From contig JAIXOM010000038.1 in the NCBI GenBank assembly GCA_027486755.1, positions 27,964 through 91,963 on the forward strand: a stretch of DNA of 64,000 bases, in the 5' to 3' direction. The first letter of the stretch is position 1. The number at the start of each line of letters is the position of its first letter. The DNA comes from Comamonadaceae bacterium. Lineage in GTDB: Bacteria > Pseudomonadota > Gammaproteobacteria > Burkholderiales > Burkholderiaceae_C. A program made the translations under genes and the position numbers. Shown piece after piece: positions 12,564 through 22,194 of the stretch. The notes under the pieces are model-generated. The model made no database searches. It was not told where the DNA came from and was given only the letters and a program-made list of their open reading frames with translations.

Positions 12564-12971
12564 TCAGTGAATCAAAAATGACCGCCCATCGGGCAGCCGG
12601 TAGCGCGAGAAATCGCGCACGTCCATGGTCATCACGTTGAGCGTGTTGGTGTCCTGCGCCAGCCAAACCAGCGAGGCATCGGTCAGGTCCATCTCGGTGC
12701 GCGGCGGCGCGGTGTAGCGGGCCATCAGTTCAGCAAACTCGGGCAGGTCGGACACATCGAAGGGATACACCACCACACCGCCTTCGGACACCCAGCGCAG
12801 GTAGCGCTGCACAGCGCGGGCGCCCAGGAAATGCGTGACCTCGACCACGCAAGGCCAGGTGGTCGTCAGGTGCCAGCCCTGGGCCAGCAGGCCGGTGTAA
12901 TGGCGATGGCCAATATCGCTGTCGTCAAACAGGGCGACCATGGGGCCGGTGTCGATCAGAGCCAGGCTCAC
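12564..12971 (-). CDS. vapC: PIN-domain RNase toxin (VapC-like)
   Basis: The 135-residue protein is a PIN-fold ribonuclease. The acidic metal ligands expected for the fold are present: D7 (ALIDTGPMVALFD), E44 (CVVEVTHFLG), D98 (LTDASLVWLA) and D117 or D120 (MTMDVRDFSRY). The start is a GTG at 12969-12971 overlapping the antitoxin stop by 4 bp, which implies coupled translation. Known VapC toxins cut tRNA or rRNA; the target here cannot be read from sequence. The pair interrupts the methylmalonyl-CoA operon between mutase and meaB. Confidence 0.85.
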   Translation of the reverse strand: MSLALIDTGPMVALFDDSDIGHRHYTGLLAQGWHLTTTWPCVVEVTHFLGARAVQRYLRWVSEGGVVVYPFDVSDLPEFAELMARYTAPPRTEMDLTDASLVWLAQDTNTLNVMTMDVRDFSRYRLPDGRSFLIH

Positions 12972-13297
12972 GGCGCGTCCTTATCCGCATCCGGCTGCCA
13001 GGCCCGCCCGACCTGCTTGGCCTCCTGGAAGGCCAGCCAATCGGCCCGGCTGGCATCCTGCTTGGCCTTGAGCTTGGCTCGGATGGCGGCCTTGGTCGGC
13101 GAGAGGTATTCGCTGCCTTCGGGCAAGGGCTCGCGCACCTCGGTCTGCACCTTGAGCAGCAATTCATAAGGGTTCTGCCGGCCGAGTGCCTTCTCCAGGG
13201 CCGAGACAATGAACTGCGACTTGGTCACCCCCAATCGTTTGGCGGCAAGCTCCAACTCTTTTTCGAGCAAAGGTTCGAGGCGAACAGAGACAGCCAT
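12968..13297 (-). CDS. Ribbon-helix-helix antitoxin of the PIN toxin
   Basis: The 109-residue protein opens with MAVSVRLEPLLEKELELAAKRLGVTKSQFIVSALEKAL, the beta-strand plus two-helix pattern of an RHH (CopG/Arc-like) DNA-binding domain. The C-terminal half (about residues 50-109) is charged and contains KAAIRAKLKAKQDASRADW, likely the toxin-binding part. It precedes the toxin with a 4-bp overlap, the usual antitoxin-first order. Its promoter region holds a 17-bp palindrome, presumably its own operator. I do not assign a named antitoxin family. Confidence 0.8.
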   Translation of the reverse strand: MAVSVRLEPLLEKELELAAKRLGVTKSQFIVSALEKALGRQNPYELLLKVQTEVREPLPEGSEYLSPTKAAIRAKLKAKQDASRADWLAFQEAKQVGRAWQPDADKDAP

Positions 13298-13316
13298 AGA
13301 AGACTCCGAAAAAGCA

Positions 13317-13333
13317 ATACAGTATTACTGTAT
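13317..13333. promoter_or_regulatory. 17-bp palindrome, likely toxin-antitoxin operator
   Basis: ATACAGTATTACTGTAT is perfectly symmetric apart from its central base. It lies 19 bp upstream of the antitoxin ATG and 8 bp downstream of the mutase stop. RHH antitoxins repress their own promoter through such short palindromes, so this is the natural autoregulatory site; binding is inferred. Confidence 0.7.
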
Positions 13334-13341
13334 CACGCTCT

Positions 13342-15510
<2,169 letters not shown>

Positions 15511-15676
15511 CTCTCTCGTGTTGTACTTTCAGGAACTTGCGCGAGGCCAGGCAATCAAGGCCTCGGGCTAAGCGGTGAGGCCCGGCACACCGGATCCCCA
15601 TTCGGTTTGAACTGATCCGGAGTCTACCTCATTCATAATTATTGATGCAAAATTAAATTTCGTGTAAGCTTTGCCC

Positions 15677-16315
15677 ATGGCCGCCCTCGCCCCCCTGAGT
15701 TCCCGTGCCCTCTATGAAGAGGTGGCAGAGCTGCTGCGCGAGCGCATTTTTCGCCAGGAACTCAAGCCTGGCAGCTGGATCGACGAGCTCAAGCTGGCCG
15801 AGGAATACGGCATCAGCCGCACCCCCTTGCGCGAAGCACTCAAGGTGCTGGCTACCGAAGGCCTGGTCACCATGAAGTTGCGGCGCGGCGCCTATGTGAC
15901 CGAGGTGTCCGAGCGCGACCTGGCCGAGGTCTATCACCTGCTGGCCTTGCTCGAAAGTGATGCTGCTAGCGTGGCGGCCCAGCGCGCCAGCCCGCAGCAA
16001 ATGCGCGAGCTACAGGACCTGCACCAAGGCCTGACCGCTGCGGCGAGCGACCGAGAAGAGTTTTTCCGCATCAATGAGGCCTTCCACCGCAAGCTACTGG
16101 CGGTGGCTGATAACCGCTGGCGCGAGCAGATGGTCAACGACCTGCGCAAGGTCATGAAGCTCAACCGGCACCACTCGCTGCTCAAAACCGGGCGTATCGC
16201 CGAGTCTTTGGCCGAGCATGAGGCCATCATGCAGGCACTGCAACAGCGCGAGCCGGCGGCGGCAGCCGAGCGCATGCAGGAGCATTTCCGCAACGGCTTG
16301 CAAGCAGCGGGCTGA
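15677..16315 (+). CDS. GntR-family (FadR/FCD) transcription regulator
   Basis: The 212-residue protein has an N-terminal winged helix (LYEEVAELLRERIF, then DELKLAEEYGISRTPLREAL near residues 35-55) and an all-alpha C-terminal FCD effector domain containing histidines likely to bind metal (FHRKLLAV, EHEAIMQAL). I use the ATG at 15677; a TTG two codons upstream is possible. It is divergent from the methylmalonyl-CoA mutase operon across 166 bp that include an AT-rich stretch (about 15630-15660). Regulation of the propionyl-CoA operon by this protein is the obvious inference. Confidence 0.88.
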   Translation: MAALAPLSSRALYEEVAELLRERIFRQELKPGSWIDELKLAEEYGISRTPLREALKVLATEGLVTMKLRRGAYVTEVSERDLAEVYHLLALLESDAASVAAQRASPQQMRELQDLHQGLTAAASDREEFFRINEAFHRKLLAVADNRWREQMVNDLRKVMKLNRHHSLLKTGRIAESLAEHEAIMQALQQREPAAAAERMQEHFRNGLQAAG

Positions 16316-16342
16316 AACACTCGGCTGCAGCCGCGGACTGCT

Positions 16343-16828
16343 TCAGAGCCAAAGCTGAAAAAACTGGGCCTGACCCATGGAAGGGTCGAGTTGATACGGC
16401 GCAAATCCCAGCTTCTCGTAGAGGGCGATGGCACTGCGGTTACCCGAGAGCACCTCCAAAGTGAGCTTGCAAGCGCCGCGGCGGTGCGACAGCTCGATCA
16501 CCCGCTCCAGCATGAGTCGCCCCACGCCCGCACCGCGGTGCGAGGCGATCACCACCACGTCGTGCACATTGACCAAGGGCCTGCACGCGAAGGTCGAGAA
16601 ACCCTCGATGCAGTTGACCAGGCCTACCGGTTTCTCGCCGTCATAAGCAATGACACTGAAGGCTGCCGGTCGTGCCGCCAATTGAGCCGGCAGGTTGCTG
16701 CGCGCAAAGTCGCTGAGCGCTTGTCCACCCCCGGCGCTGTCGCGCGCGTACGCGTCCAGCAGATCGACCAATTCGGCGGCCTGACGCGGGTCGAGGTAGT
16801 CGACCTCGCGCACCTGCAGCGTGCTCAT
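16343..16828 (-). CDS. GNAT-family N-acetyltransferase
   Basis: The 161-residue protein has the GNAT acetyl-CoA binding signature [21 protein letters not shown] (about residues 90-110; Q/RxxGxG/A form SHRGAGVG) and the C-terminal motif [17 protein letters not shown]. The substrate is not evident. Its ATG overlaps the end of glmM by 4 bp, so the two are probably cotranscribed. It converges with the GntR gene, with only 27 bp between stops. Confidence 0.88.
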   Translation of the reverse strand: MSTLQVREVDYLDPRQAAELVDLLDAYARDSAGGGQALSDFARSNLPAQLAARPAAFSVIAYDGEKPVGLVNCIEGFSTFACRPLVNVHDVVVIASHRGAGVGRLMLERVIELSHRRGACKLTLEVLSGNRSAIALYEKLGFAPYQLDPSMGQAQFFQLWL

Positions 16829-18159
16829 CGCGGAGCCAAAGCTTGGGCCATGCGCTCGGCACAGGCCTGGGCCAAGGCGCCATCCTGGGCCTCAACCATG
16901 ATGCGCAGCACCGGCTCAGTACCACTGGCACGAATCAGGATGCGACCGCTGTCGCCCAACTCGGCCTCGGCCTGCTCTCGCTGCGCCTTCAGGCCCGCAT
17001 GGGTCTGCCAGTCCTGCCCCGGGGCCAAGCGGACATTGATCAGTGTTTGAGGAAACAGGCGCACCTCTGCCAAAAGCTCAGCCAAGCTGCGTCCACTGCG
17101 GGCGCAGGCCTGCAACACTTGCAAGGCACTGACCAGGCCGTCACCTGTGCTGTGACGGTCCAGTGCCAGCAAATGCCCCGAACTCTCGCCACCCAAAAGC
17201 CACTTGCGCCGCTCCAACTCTTCCAACACATAGCGGTCCCCCACCTTGGCCCGCACGAAACCCACGCCCAGCTGCTTCAGAGCCAGTTCGACCGCCAAAT
17301 TGGTCATCAGGGTTCCGACCGCGCCAGGCACTGCCTCACCGCGCTCTAGGCGCTCGCAGACCATCAGGTACAGCAGCTCATCGCCATTGAACAGACGCCC
17401 CTGCCCGTCGACCATCTGCAGCCTATCAGCATCACCATCGAGAGCCACGCCATAGTCGGCTCCGTGCTGCCTGACCAATTCCACCAAGGCCTGGGGATGG
17501 GTCGCGCCAACCTCGCGATTGATGTTGAGCCCATCGGGCGCGCAGCCTATGCGCACCACCTCGGCCCCCAACTCATGAAACACCGCCGGCGCAATTTGAT
17601 AGGCTGCGCCATGGGCTGCATCGACCGCGATCTTTACACCTTTGAGGGTCAGGTCTGCCGCGAAGGTGCTTTTGCAGAACTCCACATAGCGCCCGGCGGC
17701 GTCGTCGAGCCGGCGGGTCTTGCCCAGCTCCGCCGAGGCCGCCCAGACCGGCGGCTGCTCTAGCACCGCCTCGACCTCGCGTTCCCAGTCATCGCCGAGC
17801 TTGCTGCCCTGGGCGCTGAAAAATTTGATGCCGTTGTCATCGAAAGGGTTGTGGCTGGCACTGATGACCACCCCCAAGCTGGCGCGCTGGCTGCGGGTGA
17901 GATAGGCCACAGCGGGCGTGGGCAGCGGCCCCAGCAGAACCACATCAACACCGGCCGAATTGAAGCCTGACTCCAATGCGCTTTCAAGCATGTAGCCAGA
18001 GATGCGGGTGTCCTTGCCGATGAGCACCGTCGGTCGGGCTTGGCTGCGCTTGAGCACCCGACCGACCGCGTGCGCCAGACGCAACACAAAATCTGGCGTG
18101 ATCGGCGCCTGCCCCACCGTGCCACGGATGCCGTCGGTTCCAAAGTACTGTCGTGTCAT
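16825..18159 (-). CDS. glmM: Phosphoglucosamine mutase
   Basis: The 444-residue enzyme interconverts glucosamine-6-phosphate and glucosamine-1-phosphate on the way to UDP-GlcNAc for peptidoglycan and lipid A. The catalytic phosphoserine is S102 in [17 protein letters not shown], the metal loop is [11 protein letters not shown], and the sugar-specificity loop is GGESSGHLL. The C-terminal phosphate-binding loop is [12 protein letters not shown]. The start ATG 18157-18159 ([16 protein letters not shown]) fits the family; an in-frame extension upstream overlaps the tRNA terminator and is not coding. No folP or ftsH lies upstream, unlike in many proteobacteria. Confidence 0.96.
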   Translation of the reverse strand: MTRQYFGTDGIRGTVGQAPITPDFVLRLAHAVGRVLKRSQARPTVLIGKDTRISGYMLESALESGFNSAGVDVVLLGPLPTPAVAYLTRSQRASLGVVISASHNPFDDNGIKFFSAQGSKLGDDWEREVEAVLEQPPVWAASAELGKTRRLDDAAGRYVEFCKSTFAADLTLKGVKIAVDAAHGAAYQIAPAVFHELGAEVVRIGCAPDGLNINREVGATHPQALVELVRQHGADYGVALDGDADRLQMVDGQGRLFNGDELLYLMVCERLERGEAVPGAVGTLMTNLAVELALKQLGVGFVRAKVGDRYVLEELERRKWLLGGESSGHLLALDRHSTGDGLVSALQVLQACARSGRSLAELLAEVRLFPQTLINVRLAPGQDWQTHAGLKAQREQAEAELGDSGRILIRASGTEPVLRIMVEAQDGALAQACAERMAQALAPR

Positions 18160-18239
18160 GCCTGCCTTTCGCCCGGACCCAGTACCGCACAAGGCCCCGA
18201 TGGAGCAAATTGTAAAAAGCCTGGAATGATGATGGGCGC

Positions 18240-18271
18240 AAAAAAACCGCCTTGCAACCAGTGCAAGGCGG
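18240..18271 (-). terminator. Rho-independent terminator after tRNA-Lys
   Basis: CCGCCTTGCA (18247-18256) and TGCAAGGCGG (18262-18271) form a perfect 10-bp stem with a 5-nt loop. On the minus strand it is followed by seven U residues (18246-18240). It lies 7 bp beyond the tRNA 3' end. Confidence 0.93.
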
Positions 18272-18277
18272 CTGTGT

Positions 18278-18353
18278 TGGTGGGTCGTGCGTGACTCGAA
18301 CACGCGACCAACGGATTAAAAGTCCGCTGCTCTACCGACTGAGCTAACGACCC
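18278..18353 (-). tRNA. tRNA-Lys (anticodon UUU)
   Basis: The 76-nt gene folds as a cloverleaf. The acceptor stem is GGGTCGT with ACGACCC, the D-arm contains TAGCTCAGTCGGTAGAGC, the anticodon stem-loop CGGACTTTTAATCCG carries TTT, and the T-arm contains GTTCGAGTC. The discriminator is A and the 3' CCA is encoded in the DNA. It is a single tRNA followed by its own terminator. Confidence 0.97.
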
Positions 18354-18436
18354 GTTGCCTGTGGGCAGATCGCTATCTGTCGATCATTCCAGTTTGGCTG
18401 CGCCAGAGCTTTGTGGGCATCAAGCACAGCCTAAGA

Positions 18437-19270
18437 TTATAGCGTGAATTTTTGGGGCGCCTGATTGGAGAGGGCGTCGAGTACCCAAGCAGCCGCGCAC
18501 ATGCCAAAAGTCGAAGTCACGGCAACGGTCGAACCGTAGCCATGACAGTTCAGGCTGCCGTCGGCGGGCAGGGTCACATCGCCTTCACAGACCTGCCCCG
18601 GTTGCACCACAGGCTCGCGGCTGAACACACATGGCAGGCCCAGTTTTTTGACCCGGGAAGCGCCATGGTGCTTGCGCAACTGATAGCGCAACTGCGCCAG
18701 CAGCGGATCATGGGTGACCTCGGCCAGGTCGGCCAGTTCCACCCGGTGTGCATGGCGCTTGCCCCCGGCCGCGCCCACGCTGACCAGGGGCAAGCCCTTG
18801 GCCATGGCCCAGACCGCCATGGCAACCTTGGCACGAACTTGATCGCAGGCATCGATGATGGCCAGGGGTGCATCTAGGCTCGGGGGCAGGTCGGCCAAGG
18901 CCGGCCAGTTGTCTGCATCAACAAACTCTTCGATGGCATCGACCTGGCAGCCCGGGTGAATTTGCGCGATGCGATCGCGCATGGCTAGTACCTTGGCCTG
19001 TCCCAAGGTGGCCGACAAGGCATGAATCTGCCGATTGACGTTGGATTCAGCGATGTGATCGAGGTCGATCAGGGTCAATCGGGCCACCCCGCTGCGGGCC
19101 AAGGCCTCAGCCGCCCAGGAGCCCACGCCGCCGATGCCGACCACCACCACGCGGGCGCGCGCGATGGCCTGCGCACCATGTTGGCCGTAAAGGCGGGCAA
19201 GCCCGCCGAAGCGGCGCTGGAAATCGGCCTCTTCCTCAAGCCCCCCAGCCACCGGTGAGGGCAGCGCCAT
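18437..19270 (-). CDS. tcdA: tRNA threonylcarbamoyladenosine dehydratase (TcdA/CsdL)
   Basis: The 277-residue E1-like protein has the nucleotide-binding GIGGVGSWAAEALARSG motif and LIDLDHIAESNVNRQ, as in ThiF/MoeB/UBA proteins. A later DACDQVRAKVAM segment and the C-terminal GYGSTVAVTSTFGMCAA are typical of TcdA. It uses ATP to cyclise t6A37 of tRNA to ct6A; in E. coli it works with the CsdA-CsdE sulfur-relay pair. Its ATG shares one base with the stop of the YeeE/YedE gene upstream (TGATG), so translation is coupled. Confidence 0.93.
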   Translation of the reverse strand: MALPSPVAGGLEEEADFQRRFGGLARLYGQHGAQAIARARVVVVGIGGVGSWAAEALARSGVARLTLIDLDHIAESNVNRQIHALSATLGQAKVLAMRDRIAQIHPGCQVDAIEEFVDADNWPALADLPPSLDAPLAIIDACDQVRAKVAMAVWAMAKGLPLVSVGAAGGKRHAHRVELADLAEVTHDPLLAQLRYQLRKHHGASRVKKLGLPCVFSREPVVQPGQVCEGDVTLPADGSLNCHGYGSTVAVTSTFGMCAAAWVLDALSNQAPQKFTL

Positions 19271-20385
19271 CAGATGCTGCGCTCAAGGCGCCAGATCTGC
19301 CAGCGCAGGCACAGAACACTGCCGGCGAAAATCCCAGCCAGAGCGAAAAAACTGTTCAGACTCAATGTGGACAGGCCCGACAGGCCCTGCCCGACGGTGC
19401 AGCCCATGGCGGTCACGCCGCCCACGCCCATCAACACAGCGCCGATCAGGTGCAAGGCGGTGTCCTCGGTATCCCGAAAGCCTTCCCAACGAAAAGACTT
19501 GCTGAGCAAGCAATAGCAGGCCGAACCAGCAACCACGCCCACCACCAGGATGACGCCCAGGCTGAGCACCTTGCTCTTGTCACTGAAGAACATCAGCCAA
19601 TCGAGGGTGTAGGCCATCGGCGCCACGAAGCTAAAGGCCTCGGAGCGGCCCGAGTTGGTCGCCACAAAGACCTCCTCAAGAGTCTGAGGATGCTCGTTGA
19701 CGAAGCCGTAATGCCCGGTCAGCCACCACATGGCCACCACCAGCAGGCCTATGCCCAGGCCGCCCAGAAGGTAAACAGGCTGCCTGAATTCGCGGTCGAT
19801 CAAAGCCCATAAAAGCAGCCCTAAGCCCAAAACCAGACCCAAAGCCAAGCTCAGTTGCGAGGCGGCCACTCCGGTCAGCGGCTGCAGCACAGCAGCCAGC
19901 GTACCGGGAGCAGGCACAAGCAGCGCCGCCTGATCGACGGTGGCCACTCGCCAGACAGCCGTCACGCCCTTCATGGTGACAAACGCAGCCACCCCCATCA
20001 CTGCAAACACGACCAATGACTTCAGGCTGCCGCCACCGATGCGAATCAAGGTCTTGCTGCCACAGCCCGAGCCCAGCACCATGCCGATACCAAAAAGGCC
20101 CCCGCCCAGCAGGGCCGACAGCCAAATGAAGCGCGGCGACGCATAAACCGTGCGGGCTGGATCGATCAGGCCCACATACGCCATGGCCTGAAACCCAAGC
20201 ATGGCCACACCTGCAGCCATGGCCCACATCCGCATGCGCGACCAGTCACCCATGCTGACAATGTCACTGACCGCACCCATGGTGCAAAAGTGGGTACGCT
20301 GACCGATCAGGCCAAAAAGGAAGGCCAGACCAAAGGCCAGGCCGAGCACCTGCTGTTGCAGGGCGTTGAACTGCTGAATATCCAT
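19270..20385 (-). CDS. YeeE/YedE-family sulfur-compound transporter
   Basis: The 371-residue protein is strongly hydrophobic with about nine or ten membrane segments. It carries the paired YeeE/YedE motifs GQRTHFCTMGAVSD at the N terminus, GMVLGSGCGSKTLIRIGGG in the middle and AMGCTVGQGLSGLSTLS near the C terminus. The conserved cysteines in such motifs bind thiosulfate in structurally studied YeeE proteins; the exact substrate here is inferred. The start is the ATG 20383-20385. It lies 79 bp after cpoB and overlaps tcdA, which hints at a sulfur link between transport and tRNA modification. Confidence 0.88.
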   Translation of the reverse strand: MDIQQFNALQQQVLGLAFGLAFLFGLIGQRTHFCTMGAVSDIVSMGDWSRMRMWAMAAGVAMLGFQAMAYVGLIDPARTVYASPRFIWLSALLGGGLFGIGMVLGSGCGSKTLIRIGGGSLKSLVVFAVMGVAAFVTMKGVTAVWRVATVDQAALLVPAPGTLAAVLQPLTGVAASQLSLALGLVLGLGLLLWALIDREFRQPVYLLGGLGIGLLVVAMWWLTGHYGFVNEHPQTLEEVFVATNSGRSEAFSFVAPMAYTLDWLMFFSDKSKVLSLGVILVVGVVAGSACYCLLSKSFRWEGFRDTEDTALHLIGAVLMGVGGVTAMGCTVGQGLSGLSTLSLNSFFALAGIFAGSVLCLRWQIWRLERSI

Positions 20386-20464
20386 CGCGCAATTCTAGGC
20401 CGCTGGCGCCCAGACCGCGAGCGCTCAGGCACAATGCCGCGCAAAGTTAAGGGCCGCACCAAGC

Positions 20465-21517
20465 CTATTTGAGCTTGGACAAGCGCTCCTTGGCAGTCGC
20501 TGCGGCTTCGTCCTGCGGATAGGACTTGACCAGATCCTCCAGCGTGCGGCGCACCGCAGCGCGGGGCTCCTTGAGCTCGATCTGGCAATTGGCAATGGTC
20601 AGCATCGCCTCCGCAGCGCGAGGATGATCGGGGGCCAATTGCAGCATCCTGCGCAAGCTGCCCACGGCCTCCTTGTATTGACCGGTGGCGTACTGAGCAT
20701 TACCCAGCCAGTAGAGCGCCGATGAGCGGTAGCCACTGGTCGGGTAGCGAGCTTGAAACTGCTCGAACGCGGTTCGTGCGGCCGCGAATTCGCCTTTGCG
20801 CATAACGGCCAAAGCCGCGTCAAAAGCACTGATCTCGGCCGGCAAGGCCTCGATCTCCCGCCCATCCACATTGACCTTTACCGGCTCGATGCGCCGAATA
20901 CGCGCTTCAACCCCGGAGCTGACATCGTTGACGTTGCGCTGCACACCATCGACGTTGCGCTGCAAACCATCGACGTTCCGCTGCACACCATCGATGTTGC
21001 TGCGCATACCATCGATGGCCATCTGCAAGTCGGCCTGGCCGCGCTTCATGTCTCGCAGATCTCGCTGAAGCTTGGCCACAAAGTGAACCATTTCCTCTTT
21101 CTCGCCGCGCAGCTGGGCCAATTCACGGCGCAAGAATTCCAACTGATTGGCCAATTCCAGCAAGCCTCGCCTGAGCTGCGACTGCTCGTCCGCAGACTTG
21201 GCCATGGCATTGCGCATGAGCTGGAGCTCCTCCTGCAGCTGGGCCTGAGCCTGCTGCTGTTGAGCCTGAGCCCGCTGCTGTTGTGCCTGAGCCTGCGACT
21301 GCTGTGCCTCGGAGCTGCGACGCGCCTCTTCACTTTTACGAAGTTCTTCTGTCACCACGGCCAAAGAGCGCCGCAGATTTTCCACCTGCGGCCGCAACTT
21401 GATGATTTCCTGGCGCGCCTCATCGTCGGCAAACAGCGATGCCTGGGCACCCAGGGACACCGCCATCAGAACCAGGGCTGCGGTCCACCGCATCGAAAAG
21501 GCAGCCATGTCTGTCAC
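20465..21517 (-). CDS. cpoB: Tol-Pal system periplasmic coordinator CpoB (YbgF)
   Basis: The 350-residue protein has a signal peptide (hydrophobic stretch ending ASLFADDEA), a long coiled-coil region (about 35-215) and three C-terminal TPR-type repeats (about 230-345, with SSALYWLGNAQYATGQYKEAV). CpoB links Tol-Pal constriction to PBP1B activity at division. The coiled coil is unusually long, with a Gln/Ala-rich part (about residues 70-95) and a heptad array DGVQRNV repeated about four times. Its ATG overlaps the pal stop by 4 bp. Family proteins are commonly 250-270 residues, so this one is about 80-100 longer. Confidence 0.92.
   Translation of the reverse strand: MTDMAAFSMRWTAALVLMAVSLGAQASLFADDEARQEIIKLRPQVENLRRSLAVVTEELRKSEEARRSSEAQQSQAQAQQQRAQAQQQQAQAQLQEELQLMRNAMAKSADEQSQLRRGLLELANQLEFLRRELAQLRGEKEEMVHFVAKLQRDLRDMKRGQADLQMAIDGMRSNIDGVQRNVDGLQRNVDGVQRNVNDVSSGVEARIRRIEPVKVNVDGREIEALPAEISAFDAALAVMRKGEFAAARTAFEQFQARYPTSGYRSSALYWLGNAQYATGQYKEAVGSLRRMLQLAPDHPRAAEAMLTIANCQIELKEPRAAVRRTLEDLVKSYPQDEAAATAKERLSKLK
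20923..21014. repeat. 21-bp tandem repeat inside cpoB
   Basis: About four copies of a unit close to ACCATCGACGTTGCGCTGCA encode the heptad DGVQRNV on the minus strand. The second and third units are almost identical in DNA, so the array could expand or contract without breaking the frame. Confidence 0.8.
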
Positions 21518-22146
21518 CGATAGGTAATTTCAGCGCGACGATTCTTTTCGAAGGACGCCTCGTCGGTTCCGCTGGCCGCTGGTTTTTCCTTGCCAAAGCT
21601 CACAGCCTCAACCTGACCCTCTCCGACGCCCAGCAAAACCAGGCGGCGGCGAACCGCCTCAGCTCGCTTTTGACCGAGTGCCAGGTTGTACTCACGGCCG
21701 CCGCGCTCGTCAGTATGTCCCTCGACCGCGATGGTGCGACTCTTGTTGGTGGACAGAAAGCGGGCATGGCTCTCGATCACCGCCTCGCCCTCGGGCCTGA
21801 TGACGAAACTGTCGAAGTCGAAATAAATCACCCTGGCCAGCTGGGTGGGCGCAGCTACCGGCACGTTACGGGGAGTTAGCTCGACCGGCACCACAGCGCG
21901 GCTCTGCGCACCGCCCGCTAAACCGCCTGCTGAGGCGCCTGCTGAAGCGCCCGCGTTGCCACTGGGGGAACCCGAACCCTGGGCGGCTGCGCGCGCTGCC
22001 GCTGCCGCTGCATCGGCCGCAGCGGAGCTGGCAGCAGAGCGGTCCTCAACCGGCACGTCATTGAGCTTGACACTCGATCCGCAAGCCGTAAGCGCTAGGC
22101 TCAAGGCGATCAGACCGATGTATTTGCAGCTGTTGCCTCTCATCAT
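21514..22146 (-). CDS. pal: Peptidoglycan-associated lipoprotein Pal
   Basis: The 210-residue lipoprotein has a signal peptide ending in the lipobox LTAC-G, so Cys near residue 22 is lipidated. An Ala/Gly/Ser-rich linker follows (about 40-85), and then an OmpA-like peptidoglycan-binding domain with YFDFDSFVIRPEG and VEGHTDERGGREYNLALGQKRA. It anchors the outer membrane to the cell wall. I use the ATG 22144-22146, 5 nt after GGAGG; a second ATG follows directly. It sits between tolB (45 bp upstream) and cpoB (4-bp overlap). Confidence 0.95.
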   Translation of the reverse strand: MMRGNSCKYIGLIALSLALTACGSSVKLNDVPVEDRSAASSAAADAAAAAARAAAQGSGSPSGNAGASAGASAGGLAGGAQSRAVVPVELTPRNVPVAAPTQLARVIYFDFDSFVIRPEGEAVIESHARFLSTNKSRTIAVEGHTDERGGREYNLALGQKRAEAVRRRLVLLGVGEGQVEAVSFGKEKPAASGTDEASFEKNRRAEITYR

Positions 22147-22194
22147 CAACTCCTCCTATTAAAAACTGTCAATCCAGGGCCGAGCCAGCATAAG

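Noticed and set aside
15650..15660. AAATTAAATTT palindrome as a GntR operator
   Set aside because: It is a short A/T-only symmetry in an AT-rich patch, too likely by chance to list as an operator.
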